DNA from: Micromonospora sp. HM5-17
Lineage (GTDB): Bacteria > Actinomycetota > Actinomycetes > Mycobacteriales > Micromonosporaceae
DNA: 64,000 bases
NCBI RefSeq assembly: GCF_003762835.1
Contig: NZ_RJWA01000001.1
Location: 496,001-560,000, forward strand
Reading direction: 5' to 3'
Below are positions 1-8,610 of the stretch, piece after piece. The notes under the pieces are model-generated. The model searched no databases. It was not told the origin of the DNA and saw only the letters and a list, made by a program, of their open reading frames with translations. The stretch's first letter is position 1, and each line of letters starts with the position of its first letter. The translations under genes were made by a program, and so were the position numbers.

Positions 1-1146
1 CAGCTGCTGATCCAGACCAGCGGGCTGCCCCAGGTCGCGGCGCTCGGCCTCACCGACCGCTACGACAACACGCCCGGCGCGCTGGCCCGCTCGGTCCGGG
101 ACCTCGCGGCGGTCCGTCCGACCGCCGAACCGGGCGCGACACACCAGTACAGCGACGCCAACTACCAGATTCTCGGCGTGCTCGTCGAGGAGGTGACCGG
201 CCAGACGTACGCGGAGTACCTGCGCCGGAACGTGCTGGATCCGCTGCGGATGACCCGGTCCGCCGCCACCGAGGCCGAGGCGAGGGCGATCGGCGGCATC
301 CCCGCCGGTCACCGCTACTACCTCGGCCGCCCGCGCCGGTTCGACCCACCGTTCGACGGCTCCGGGATCTCGGACGGCTTCCTCGCGGCGAGTCCCGCCG
401 ACCTGACGCACTACCTGATCGCCCAGCTCAACGGCGGCCGGTACGGCGACCGTCAGGTCCTCTCGGCGGCGGGTGTCGCCCAGCTCCACGCCGGCCAGGT
501 CGCCACCGGTGGCACCGGCCGGTACGCGCTGGGGTGGCGGGACGACGTCCTCTCCGGGCTCGGCGACCGCGTCGTCTGGCACGCCGGGGCGACCGCCAAC
601 TTCTTCGGCCACCTGCTGGTGCTGCCCGACTCGGAGCTGGCCGTGGTGGTGCTCGCCAACAGCTACAGCCTGGCCCTGGACGGGCCGCTGGTCGCGGCGG
701 GGTTCAACGTGGCCCGGATTTTGCGCGGCGGGTCCCCGGTGGCGGCGGAGGCCGACCCGACGTTCACCTGGGTTCTCGGCGGGCTGCTCGCCGTGCTCGC
801 CCTGCTGCTGGCGCTGGTGGCCTGGTCGCTGGTCCGGGCGGTCCGCCTGGTCGCGGTGGTCTGGGGCCGGCGCGCCGGGGCGGCGCCGCCCCGGGGCCGT
901 ACCGCCACCGGCACGCTGGCCTGGGTGGCCGGCTGTGCGGCGCTCGCCCTCGGTACGGGATGGGGACTCCCCGCCCTCTGGGACGGCGCCGGGCTGGCCC
1001 AGGTACTGCTCTTCGCGCCGGACCTCGGCCACGCGGCCATCGCCGTGGTCCTCGGCGCGGCCCTCCTCGGGCTGGTCCGGCTCGGCCTCGGCGGCTACCT
1101 CATGGTCGCGACCCGTCCGAAGGCGGGTGGCGCCGTGTCGGGGTGA
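1..1146 (+). CDS. Serine hydrolase, beta-lactamase/penicillin-binding class C family (5' truncated by window edge)
   Basis: The frame is open from the first base, so the start and the catalytic SxxK motif lie outside the window. The visible part has the family's LLxxTSGLP-like stretch near the beginning, a YSDAN motif that matches the Tyr-x-Asn active-site element of class C beta-lactamases, and a WHAG segment that matches the conserved HxG box. After the hydrolase domain the protein continues into about 130 residues with three or four hydrophobic helices, so the domain is probably held at the membrane facing outside. Such proteins act on peptides, esters or cell-wall precursors; the substrate cannot be read from sequence. 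Confidence 0.85.
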   Translation, partial: QLLIQTSGLPQVAALGLTDRYDNTPGALARSVRDLAAVRPTAEPGATHQYSDANYQILGVLVEEVTGQTYAEYLRRNVLDPLRMTRSAATEAEARAIGGIPAGHRYYLGRPRRFDPPFDGSGISDGFLAASPADLTHYLIAQLNGGRYGDRQVLSAAGVAQLHAGQVATGGTGRYALGWRDDVLSGLGDRVVWHAGATANFFGHLLVLPDSELAVVVLANSYSLALDGPLVAAGFNVARILRGGSPVAAEADPTFTWVLGGLLAVLALLLALVAWSLVRAVRLVAVVWGRRAGAAPPRGRTATGTLAWVAGCAALALGTGWGLPALWDGAGLAQVLLFAPDLGHAAIAVVLGAALLGLVRLGLGGYLMVATRPKAGGAVSG

Positions 1147-1186
1147 GCCGTACCCGGCCGCGCCGCGTGCCGGCCGGGCGGCAGTC

Positions 1187-1216
1187 GGGGACCCCTCCGC
1201 CACCGGAGGGGTCCCC
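1187..1216. terminator. Bidirectional hairpin terminator
   Basis: A perfect 13-bp stem (GGGGACCCCTCCG and its complement) closes on a 4-nt loop. It sits between the convergent serine hydrolase and pectate lyase genes, 40 nt and 10 nt from their stop codons. There is no U-tract, as is common in high-GC actinomycetes. Confidence 0.75.
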
Positions 1217-1225
1217 GGGGCCGGA

Positions 1226-2206
1226 CTAGATCCGGCCGGTACCGGCGCCGCTGGTCACGATGGACTTGACGTTGGTGGCGGGGTCGAGCGTGTAGCCGTA
1301 CGGGATGCTGGCGACGCTGCCGCCGGTCTCACCGGAGCCCGAGTTGACGAAATGGTTGTTCCGGGCGACCAGGTTGCCGTCGGGCGAGCTGCCCTCGCCC
1401 CGGTGGTACGGGTCCTCGACGTTCTCGAAGTAGTTCCCCTCCACCAGGACACCCGCGTTGCAGGTCGAGGCGACGCCGTAGCCGTCGACGTTGCGGTAGT
1501 AGTTGTTGTAGACGTGCACCGGGTTGCCGAACCGGACCCGGGGGTGGCGCTGGTTCGAGCCGTCGAACCAGTTGTGGTGGTACGACACCCGCAGCCGCCC
1601 GACATCCTCGCTGGCGTTGCTGTCGGAGTGGCCGAGCAGGAACGACTTGTCGTGGTTGAAGACCCGGTTCCACGAAACCGTGGCGCAGTCGGAGCTGCGC
1701 TTGATGTCGACCGCGCCGTCGTTGCCGTTGCTGAAGTTGTTGTGGTCGATCCAGACCCGGGTCGAGTACTGGACGTTGATCGCGTCGTCGCTCCAGTCCC
1801 GGAAGTTGATGTTCCGGATGATGACGTTGCTGGCGTTGGCGACGTTGAGTCCGCCGCCGGTGATGGTGGCGCCGCTGCCGACGCCGATGATGGTCTTGTT
1901 TGACGCGACCTTCTGCATGCCGCTGAGCGTGATGGTGCCGGAGACGCGGATCACCCGGGCGCCGCTGGCCTGCATGTTGCTGATCAGCCCGGCCGCGTCG
2001 GTGACGGTCACCGGCGAGGCGTTGCCGCCGCCGGTGGTGCCGCCGCACTGGGTCGCCCAACCCTCCAGGTTGAACGAGGCGGCCGAGGCGGCGGGCATGC
2101 CCGCGAGTGAGGTCGCGGCGAGGACGGCGGCGGTCGTCGCCGCGAACAGCGGCATCCGGCCCAGCCGGCGGACACGGGTGCCTGTGGTGGTGTCGGTGCT
2201 GGTCAC
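1226..2206 (-). CDS. Secreted pectate lyase, polysaccharide lyase family 1
   Basis: The 326-residue protein starts with a twin-basic, hydrophobic signal peptide ending around AASA (about residue 42) and continues as a right-handed beta-helix protein. Recognisable PL1 elements are the WIDHNNF segment, the GAVDIKR calcium-site segment and RHPRVRFGNPVHVYNNYY, which holds the catalytic arginine region (RxPxxR). PL1 enzymes cleave polygalacturonate by calcium-dependent beta-elimination outside the cell. The start is a GTG with GGAGG eight bases upstream. A LacI-type palindrome lies 120 bp upstream, so expression is probably repressed without plant cell-wall sugar. The nearby GH43 gene fits a plant-polysaccharide role. 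Confidence 0.92.
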   Translation of the reverse strand: MTSTDTTTGTRVRRLGRMPLFAATTAAVLAATSLAGMPAASAASFNLEGWATQCGGTTGGGNASPVTVTDAAGLISNMQASGARVIRVSGTITLSGMQKVASNKTIIGVGSGATITGGGLNVANASNVIIRNINFRDWSDDAINVQYSTRVWIDHNNFSNGNDGAVDIKRSSDCATVSWNRVFNHDKSFLLGHSDSNASEDVGRLRVSYHHNWFDGSNQRHPRVRFGNPVHVYNNYYRNVDGYGVASTCNAGVLVEGNYFENVEDPYHRGEGSSPDGNLVARNNHFVNSGSGETGGSVASIPYGYTLDPATNVKSIVTSGAGTGRI

Positions 2207-2325
2207 GGGGGAACCTCCGAGCGGAAGTTGTGCACCCCGGCGGCCGAGTCGCGGGTGGGACGCGGACGCCGCCAGCGGTGGCGGGACGGGTACGGCCGGA
2301 GGACCGGCCGGTGTGGATTGATGTT

Positions 2326-2339
2326 GGAAAGCGCTTTCC
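2326..2339. promoter_or_regulatory. Putative LacI-family operator upstream of the pectate lyase
   Basis: A 14-bp perfect palindrome, GGAAAGC followed by GCTTTCC, with the central CG typical of LacI-family operators. It lies about 120 bp upstream of the pectate lyase start, in a locally AT-richer stretch. No LacI gene is adjacent, so the regulator must be encoded elsewhere; the LacI gene at 54.9 kb is a candidate only by family. Confidence 0.6.
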
Positions 2340-2426
2340 TATGAAGTCGAAGACTATCGATGTAACTGTCGGCTGTCAACGAGCAGCGATGTCTGGGTGA
2401 GGTTCGCCCGGTGCGGTTCCGGCCGA

Positions 2427-3062
2427 TCAGGACGCGGCGGTACGGGCGCGGGCGGAGGCTCGCCGGGCGACGTACCGGTGGATCTTGGCAGCCGTTCCGC
2501 AGTCCTCCATGCTGCACCAGCGCCGGCTGCGGTTCTTGCTCTCGTCGAGGAACAGGAAACGGCATCCGGCGCACCCCTTGAGCCGGTCCAACGGGCCGGT
2601 GGTCAACAGCGTCGCGGCGGTGTGCACGATCGGCCAGAGCGGTTGCCTGAGGTCCCGGTGGTCGGCCCAGTGCCACCGGAAGCCGCCGTCGTCGGCGCGG
2701 ATCTCGGCGTGGGCCAGTGCCTCCGCGGCATCGTCGCGGAAGGCTGCCAGGAGCCGGCCGGTGGGCGTGTGGCCGGTGGCCACCGACCGGAAGAGCTCGT
2801 CGAGGCGGTCCCGGACGTCCAGGGCGCGGCGGTAGGCGGCCTGTGCGGCGATGGCGTCGGCCTGCCCCTGTCGGCGCAGCTGGGCCGCGGCGGTGTCGGT
2901 GAGCAGGCCGATCCACCGCGCCCACGCGATCACGTCGTCGTACCGGTGCAGGATGTCGTCGTCTGGCGGACCGTCCGGGGGACCGCTGCGCGTGTTGACG
3001 AAGTCGAGCGCGAGGTTGCCGCCGACGATCCGCATTCGCGTGACGTCACCTGCTGTTTCCAT
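2427..3062 (-). CDS. CGNR zinc-finger / ABATE domain transcriptional regulator
   Basis: The product is 211 residues from the chosen ATG. The N-terminal part (GGNLALDFVNT near residue 14) is the ABATE-type domain, and the C-terminal 45 residues carry the CGNR zinc finger: CAGC, then CSMEDCG, giving four cysteines in CxxC-x(n)-CxxxxC spacing, followed by an Arg-rich end. These proteins are predicted stress or resistance regulators in actinobacteria; ligands are unknown. The upstream in-frame extension is not conserved in style and was rejected. A TAAAAT hexamer ends nine bases before this ATG, suggesting a leaderless transcript. The gene is divergent from the GH43 gene. Confidence 0.82.
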   Translation of the reverse strand: METAGDVTRMRIVGGNLALDFVNTRSGPPDGPPDDDILHRYDDVIAWARWIGLLTDTAAAQLRRQGQADAIAAQAAYRRALDVRDRLDELFRSVATGHTPTGRLLAAFRDDAAEALAHAEIRADDGGFRWHWADHRDLRQPLWPIVHTAATLLTTGPLDRLKGCAGCRFLFLDESKNRSRRWCSMEDCGTAAKIHRYVARRASARARTAAS

Positions 3063-3256
3063 CAAAACGCATTTTACTCGTTGCGCGGGCACGTCCGGTC
3101 CGGCTAGTGTTTCCCCCACAGCGTATTTCACTGGTAACACGGGATCGGGGGGCGGAGAACCAGGGCGATCCTGGCCGCTGGCACCGCGCCCGCACCCGCG
3201 TCTCCGCGCGGCGTCCGCCCGACGCGGCGACGACGTCGAGCACCGGAAGGGTTGTC

Positions 3257-4978
3257 ATGGCATTCACGGCAGGTGAGGAGGAACGGGCGCTGCGCGCGGG
3301 CGGGTTCATCCACAACCCGGTGCTACCGGGCTTCCATCCCGATCCCTGCATCCTGCGCGTCGGCACCGACTACTACATCGCCACCTCGACCTTCGAGTGG
3401 TATCCGGGCGTACGCCTGCACCACTCCACGGACCTGGTCCGTTGGCATCCGCTCGGCGGCATCCTCACCGAGTGCCGACTGCTCGACCTGCGGGGCGTCG
3501 TGGACTCCGGTGGCGTCTGGGCCCCCGATCTGTCCTATGTAGACGGCGAGTTCCACCTCGTCTACACCGACGTGGCCAGCTTCGGCAGCGGCTACTGGGA
3601 CTCACAGAACTACCTGGTGACGGCTCGCGACCTGGCGGGCCCGTGGTCCGACCCGGTGCCGTTGCACGCCCGCGGCTTCGATCCGTCGCTGTTCCATGAC
3701 GAGGACGGCAGGAGCTGGCTGCTGTCCATGAACGCCGACTGGCGGACCGGACGGAACCGGTTCGCCGGCATCCTGATCCAGGAGTACGACCGGGCAACCC
3801 GTACCCTGGTCGGCCCGGAGCGACTGATCTTCGAGGGCACCCCGGCCGGGATGACCGAAGGGCCGCGTCTCTACCGCCGGGACGGCTGGTATTACCTGTT
3901 CACCGCCGAGGGCGGCACGAGCTGGCCGCACCAGGTCACCGTCGCCCGGTCACGGACGCTGCTCGGCCCCTACCAGGTGGCGCCGGGCGGGCCGCTGCTC
4001 ACCTCGGCCGGCCGCCCCGACCTGGCGCTTCAGAAGGCCGGTCACGGCAGCCTCGTCTGTACGCCGGAAGGGCGGTGGTATCTGGCGCACCTGGTGGCGC
4101 GCCCGTACTCCCCACTCGGGCCGTGCGTGCTCGGCCGGGAGACGGCGATCCAGCGGGTGACCTGGGACTCGGCCGGCTGGCCGCGGATCGACGGTGGGAT
4201 CCCGGCCGAGACCGTACCGGCACCCGAGGCCCCGACCGGCTCCGGCCCGGTCGAGCCCGCGAGCGACCACGACGACTTCGACGGCGCCACGCTCGGTCCC
4301 GAGTGGTCGACGCTGCGCCGCCCCGCCACGCCCGACTGGGTACGGCTGTCGGTCAGACCGTCGTATGCGCGCATCTACGGCGGTCAGTCGCCGGTCGGAC
4401 GGCAGCGCCCCAGCCTGGTGGCCCGACGGGTGACGGCCCGGCACTGTCGGCTCGAGGCGACGATGGAGTTCCACCCGCGAACGTTCCGGCAGCTCGCCGG
4501 CGTCACCGCGTACTACAACACCCGCAACTGGCACTACGCGTACCTCACCCTCGACGACGAGGGCCGTCGGGTGCTCGAGGTGATGTCGTCCGACCGCGGC
4601 CGACGGGTCCAGCACACCGCCTGCCGGGTCGATGCCACGGCGGCCGACCGGATCCGACTGCGCGTGGAGTTCGACGGGCCGATCGTGCGCTTCGGCTACG
4701 CGTTCTGCCCGACGGGGCGGCCGACACCGTCCGCCGACGACTGGCGAGACCTGCCCCTCGAACTGGATGCGACGATCCTCTCCGACGAGCATGCCGCGGA
4801 GACGGTGGATGGGGAACCGACGGCATGGGGGTTCACCGGTGCCTTCGTCGGGCTCTGGGTGCAGGACCTGGGCGGCGACGGCGGCTTCGCCGACTTCGAC
4901 TCGGCGACGTACACGGTGACCGAGCCGGGGGCCGGTCAGCCCGACCAGCGGCTGGCGGTCAACCGTGGATCGGCGTGA
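3257..4978 (+). CDS. Glycoside hydrolase family 43 (beta-xylosidase / alpha-L-arabinofuranosidase type)
   Basis: The ATG at 3257 follows a GGAAGGG ribosome-binding site and gives 573 residues. The N-terminal five-blade propeller domain (about residues 18-310) shows the three GH43 acids: Asp29 in GFHPDP (general base), Asp142 in GFDPS (pKa modulator) and Glu201 in MTEGPR (general acid). The C-terminal region (about 345-560) is the beta-sandwich found in GH43 xylosidases. No signal peptide is visible, so it probably trims imported xylo- or arabino-oligosaccharides inside the cell. Its last 20 bases overlap the end of the convergent MaoC gene. Xylosidase versus arabinofuranosidase cannot be decided by eye. 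Confidence 0.9.
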   Translation: MAFTAGEEERALRAGGFIHNPVLPGFHPDPCILRVGTDYYIATSTFEWYPGVRLHHSTDLVRWHPLGGILTECRLLDLRGVVDSGGVWAPDLSYVDGEFHLVYTDVASFGSGYWDSQNYLVTARDLAGPWSDPVPLHARGFDPSLFHDEDGRSWLLSMNADWRTGRNRFAGILIQEYDRATRTLVGPERLIFEGTPAGMTEGPRLYRRDGWYYLFTAEGGTSWPHQVTVARSRTLLGPYQVAPGGPLLTSAGRPDLALQKAGHGSLVCTPEGRWYLAHLVARPYSPLGPCVLGRETAIQRVTWDSAGWPRIDGGIPAETVPAPEAPTGSGPVEPASDHDDFDGATLGPEWSTLRRPATPDWVRLSVRPSYARIYGGQSPVGRQRPSLVARRVTARHCRLEATMEFHPRTFRQLAGVTAYYNTRNWHYAYLTLDDEGRRVLEVMSSDRGRRVQHTACRVDATAADRIRLRVEFDGPIVRFGYAFCPTGRPTPSADDWRDLPLELDATILSDEHAAETVDGEPTAWGFTGAFVGLWVQDLGGDGGFADFDSATYTVTEPGAGQPDQRLAVNRGSA

Positions 4979-5843
4979 CCGTGCCGAGGAGGTGTGGCTG
5001 GTCACTCCGCGGATCATGGAGCCCGAAGCTCCAGGCCGGCGTGGCGCGGAACGCCACCGTGGCGGGCAGCGGCAGCGGTCGCCGGAAGACCACGTTTACG
5101 ACGTACGCCTCGGGGAGCCGGTTCTCCAGCGCGGCCAGGCACCGGGCCTTGCTCCACATGCCGTGCGCGATCGGGCGCGGGAAGCCGAACAGCCGGGCTG
5201 CGAGCCGCGAGGTGTGGATCGGATTGTGGTCCCCCGACACCCGGGCGTAGCCGCGGCCGACCTCGGTGCCGACCCGCCAGCGGGCGGTCGGGGCCGGCGT
5301 CTCGGGGCGGTCGGCCGGCTCGCGCCGGGCACGCTCCGGCGCCGGACGCTCCCGCCGCAGGTACGTCGAGACGCCCTGCCAGACCACCTCGGTCCCGACC
5401 GAGGCGGTGCAGACCACGTCGAACTGGCGCCCCCGGTCGTGCGGTCGCAGCGCGACGGCGTGGACCGAGAGGTCCAGGGGTTCGGCCGCGTCGAGCGGGC
5501 GGTGCACGGTGATCCGGTTCGCCACGTGCACCAGCCCGACCAGCGGCACCGGGAACTCCGGCGCGCTCATCAGCCGTAGTGCGAGCGGGAAGGCCAGCAC
5601 GTGCGGATAGGTCGGCGGCAGGACGTCGGCCAGCCCGAACCCGCAGACCCGGTCGTACGCCGCCAGGTGGTCCCGGCCGACGGTGACCCCCCGGACCACC
5701 AGCCGGACGTCGGGGAGCCGCCCGGCGCGGCGGGCCGACCCGATCCCGGGGGCCAGCCCGATCGCCGCCTGCCGGTACGACGGCCCGGTGGGCGGGACCC
5801 CGGGCAGCTCGACGTCCCGTACGGCCTCGACAGGCTCGGTCAT
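4959..5843 (-). CDS. MaoC-like (R)-hydratase/dehydratase
   Basis: The 294-residue protein has a double-hotdog layout. The C-terminal half holds the hydratase-2 signature SGDHNPIH (Asp205 and His210 as the catalytic pair) followed by the FGFPRPIAHGMW segment. These enzymes interconvert (3R)-hydroxyacyl and trans-2-enoyl thioesters. The start codon overlaps the stop of the upstream fabG gene by one base (TGATG), so the two are translationally coupled. From memory, Mycobacterium tuberculosis has the same order, HtdX (Rv0241c), FabG4 (Rv0242c) and divergent FadA2 (Rv0243). Fatty acid or polyketide-precursor metabolism is therefore the likely role. Confidence 0.9.
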   Translation of the reverse strand: MTEPVEAVRDVELPGVPPTGPSYRQAAIGLAPGIGSARRAGRLPDVRLVVRGVTVGRDHLAAYDRVCGFGLADVLPPTYPHVLAFPLALRLMSAPEFPVPLVGLVHVANRITVHRPLDAAEPLDLSVHAVALRPHDRGRQFDVVCTASVGTEVVWQGVSTYLRRERPAPERARREPADRPETPAPTARWRVGTEVGRGYARVSGDHNPIHTSRLAARLFGFPRPIAHGMWSKARCLAALENRLPEAYVVNVVFRRPLPLPATVAFRATPAWSFGLHDPRSDQPHLLGTVTPIHG

Positions 5844-7210
5844 CACGCCCCCAGCAGACTCTGACCGCAGACCCGGATCACGTTGCCGGTGATCCCGGCC
5901 GACCCCGGCGAGGCGAACCAGGCGACCGTCTGCGCCACGTCGACCGGCAGGCCCCCCTGGGCCATGCTGTTCATCCGGCGCCCCGCCTCGCGCAGCAGCA
6001 CCGGCATCCGCGCGGTCATCCGGGTCTCGACGAAGCCCGGGGCGACCGCGTTCACGGTGATGCCGCGCGGGGCGAGCTGCGGCGCCAGCGCCTGCACCAG
6101 CCCGATCACCCCCGCCTTGGAGGTGGCGTAGTTGGTCTGGCCGCGGTTGCCGGCGATCCCGGCGATCGAGGAGACCCCGATCAGGCGGCCACCGGCCGGA
6201 ACCAGCTCCCGCTCCAGCAGGACGTCGTTGATCCGCTCCTGACTGGAGAGGTTGACCTCCAGCACCGAGTCCCACCAATCCGGGTTCATCCGGCCGATCG
6301 TGCGGTCCCGGGTGATACCGGCGTTGTGCACCACCACGTCGACCCTGCCGTGCCGCTCGGCGAGGTGGTCGGCGAGCCGGGTGGGCGCGTCCGGCGCGGT
6401 CAGGTCGAGCTGGAGCGCCGTGCCGCCGGCCGCGTTCGCCACCTCGGCGAGCGCGTCCCCGGCGGCCGGCACGTCCAGCGCCACCACCCGGGCGCCCTCG
6501 GCGGCCAGCACCTCGGCGATCGTCGCCCCGATTCCCCGTGCGGCGCCGGTGACCAGGGCGACGCGGCCGGCGAGCGGCCGGTCCCAGTCGACCTCCGGCA
6601 CCTCGGCCGGGGTGATCCGGATGACCTGCCCGGAGACGTACGCGGAACGGCCGGAGAGGAGGAAGCGCAGCGTCGACTCGATGGCGTGCTCGGCACCCGG
6701 GGCGACGTAGACGAGCTGGGCGGTGCTGCCCCGGCCGAACTCCTTGCCGATGCTGCGGACCAGCCCTTCCAAGGCCCGCTGGGCGGTCGCCTCCCGGGGG
6801 CCGCCGCACGACTCCGGCGCGGTGCCGAGGACGATCACCCGCCCGGACGGGCGCAGTGCCCGGGCCAGCGGGTGGAAGAAGTCGAAGAGCGCGCGCAGTC
6901 CGGTCGAGTCGGTGATGCCGGTGGCGTCGTAGACGAGCGCCCCGTACGTCCCGACCTGCCCGGGCGCGCCGTCGTTCGGGTCGGTCGTCGCGACGGACGG
7001 GTCGGAGACCTCGACACCGGCGGCGGCCAGGAGCGCGTGGACCGGTTGCGCCAGGCGACCGCCGCGGGCGGCGTCGAGCCGGACCGGACCGTGGATCAGG
7101 GGGTCGCCGGGCCGGTGGCGACGCAGCCGGGGCGGGTCGGGCAGGCCGAGACGCCTGACCAGCGCCCGGCCGGGTCCGGTGTGGGCGAAGCTCGCGTACC
7201 TGTCGCTCAT
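5843..7210 (-). CDS. fabG: High-molecular-weight 3-oxoacyl-ACP/CoA reductase (FabG4 type)
   Basis: At 455 residues this is nearly twice a normal FabG. The first 215 residues form a degenerate flavodoxin-like/SDR domain, and residues 216-455 are a full short-chain dehydrogenase: TGAARGIG at 221-228 (cofactor loop), NAG at 296-298, catalytic Ser near 348, Tyr361 and Lys365 in YATSK. The two-domain form is the FabG4 type, which reduces 3-oxoacyl thioesters, often with NADH. It is followed without a gap by the MaoC hydratase, so the pair catalyses consecutive reduction and dehydration steps. It is divergent from the thiolase, with a shared regulatory region. Confidence 0.93.
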   Translation of the reverse strand: MSDRYASFAHTGPGRALVRRLGLPDPPRLRRHRPGDPLIHGPVRLDAARGGRLAQPVHALLAAAGVEVSDPSVATTDPNDGAPGQVGTYGALVYDATGITDSTGLRALFDFFHPLARALRPSGRVIVLGTAPESCGGPREATAQRALEGLVRSIGKEFGRGSTAQLVYVAPGAEHAIESTLRFLLSGRSAYVSGQVIRITPAEVPEVDWDRPLAGRVALVTGAARGIGATIAEVLAAEGARVVALDVPAAGDALAEVANAAGGTALQLDLTAPDAPTRLADHLAERHGRVDVVVHNAGITRDRTIGRMNPDWWDSVLEVNLSSQERINDVLLERELVPAGGRLIGVSSIAGIAGNRGQTNYATSKAGVIGLVQALAPQLAPRGITVNAVAPGFVETRMTARMPVLLREAGRRMNSMAQGGLPVDVAQTVAWFASPGSAGITGNVIRVCGQSLLGA

Positions 7211-7220
7211 GCGGGTAGCC

Positions 7221-7232
7221 TACTCACGAGTA
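7221..7232. promoter_or_regulatory. Inverted repeat TACTC-N2-GAGTA between fabG and thiolase
   Basis: Five-base arms TACTC and GAGTA flank two bases. The site begins 10 nt upstream of the fabG start and ends 34 nt upstream of the thiolase GTG, so one regulator bound here could control both directions. The form suits a TetR-family operator. Which regulator binds is inference. Confidence 0.5.
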
Positions 7233-7266
7233 AGGTAGTGGCAACCCATTGTCGAGAGGCGATGCC

Positions 7267-8559
7267 GTGTCCACTGTGCGTCGTGTGGCGATCCTCGGCG
7301 GCAATCGCATTCCGTTCGCCCGCTCCAACGGACCGTATGCGAAGGCATCCAACCAGGATCTGCTCTCCGCCGCCCTGAACGGGCTGGTCGCCCGGTTCGG
7401 GCTGGCCGGCGAGCGGCTCGGCGAGGTGGTCGCCGGCGCGGTGCTGAAGCACTCCCGGGACTTCAACCTGACCCGGGAGGTGGTGCTCGGCTCCCGGCTC
7501 GACCCGCGCACTCCGGCGTACGACCTGCAACAGGCCTGCGGCACCGGCCTGGAGGCGGCGATCCTGGTCGCCAACAAGATCGCCCTCGGGCAGATCGAGG
7601 TCGGGATCGCCGGCGGGGTGGACACCACCTCCGACGCGCCGCTGGCGGTGAACGAGGAGCTGCGGCGGACGCTGCTGGAGATCAACGCCGCCCGCACCCT
7701 CGGCGGCCGGCTGCGGGCCGCCACGCGCCTGCGCCCGACCCAGCCGTTCCGGCCGGAGATCCCACGCAACGCCGAGCCCCGAACCGGGCTCTCGATGGGC
7801 GAGCACGCCGCGATCACCGCCCGACGCTGGAAGATCGACCGGCGGGCCCAGGACGAGCTGGCGGTCCGCTCGCACCACCGGCTCGCCGCCGCGTACGAGC
7901 GGGGGTTCTTCGACGACCTCATCACGCCGTACCTCGGACTGACCCGCGACCAGAACCTCCGCCCGGACACCAGCGTGGAGAAGCTGGCGATGCTGCCCCC
8001 GGTCTTCGGCACCCGGGGTCCGGAGGCCGACCAGGCGACCATGACCGCCGGGAACTCGTCGCCGCTGACCGACGGTGCCGCGACGGTGCTGCTCGCCTCC
8101 GAGGAGTGGGCGGCGGCGCACCACCTGCCGGTGCTGGCCTGGTTCGGTGCCGTCGAGACCGCCGCCGTCGACTTCGTGCACGGCGACGAGGGGCTGCTGA
8201 TGGCTCCGGCGTACGCCGTGCCCCGGCTGCTGGCCCGGACCGGCCTCACCCTCGCCGACTTCGACTTCTTCGAGATCCACGAGGCGTTCGCCTCGCAGGT
8301 GCTGGCCACCCTGGCGGCCTGGGAGTCACCGGAGTTCTGTCGGGACCGGCTCGGCCTGGACGCCCCGCTCGGTTCGATCGACCCGGCGAAGCTGAACGTC
8401 ACCGGCTCGTCGCTGGCCGCCGGTCACCCGTTCGCGGCGACCGGCAGCCGGATCGTGGCGACGCTGGCGAAGCTGCTCGCCGAGCGCGGTTCGGGGCGCG
8501 GCCTGATCTCGATCTGTACGGCCGGCGGTCAGGGCGTGGTGGCGATCCTGGAGCGCTGA
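7267..8559 (+). CDS. Acetyl-CoA acetyltransferase (thiolase, FadA2-like)
   Basis: The GTG at 7267 has GAGAGG eight bases upstream and gives 430 residues; an in-frame TTG at 7249 lacks a site. The thiolase active site is complete: Cys91 in QQACGTG (acyl-enzyme), His387 in AAGHP and Cys417 in CTAGGQG (base). The enzyme catalyses Claisen condensation or thiolysis of 3-ketoacyl-CoA. Together with the divergent FabG and MaoC it supplies three of the four activities of a reversible beta-oxidation or chain-elongation cycle. The missing fourth, an acyl-CoA dehydrogenase or enoyl reductase, is not in the window. Confidence 0.93.
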   Translation: MSTVRRVAILGGNRIPFARSNGPYAKASNQDLLSAALNGLVARFGLAGERLGEVVAGAVLKHSRDFNLTREVVLGSRLDPRTPAYDLQQACGTGLEAAILVANKIALGQIEVGIAGGVDTTSDAPLAVNEELRRTLLEINAARTLGGRLRAATRLRPTQPFRPEIPRNAEPRTGLSMGEHAAITARRWKIDRRAQDELAVRSHHRLAAAYERGFFDDLITPYLGLTRDQNLRPDTSVEKLAMLPPVFGTRGPEADQATMTAGNSSPLTDGAATVLLASEEWAAAHHLPVLAWFGAVETAAVDFVHGDEGLLMAPAYAVPRLLARTGLTLADFDFFEIHEAFASQVLATLAAWESPEFCRDRLGLDAPLGSIDPAKLNVTGSSLAAGHPFAATGSRIVATLAKLLAERGSGRGLISICTAGGQGVVAILER

Positions 8560-8610
8560 ATCCGCGTGACCGGCCGGCCCCGGGCGGGTCCTGGCGCCGG
8601 CCACCAGCTG

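Noticed and set aside
2427-3140. Longer start at 3140 for the CGNR regulator
   Set aside because: The extra 26 residues overlap the likely promoter, and the TAAAAT element would be inside the coding region.
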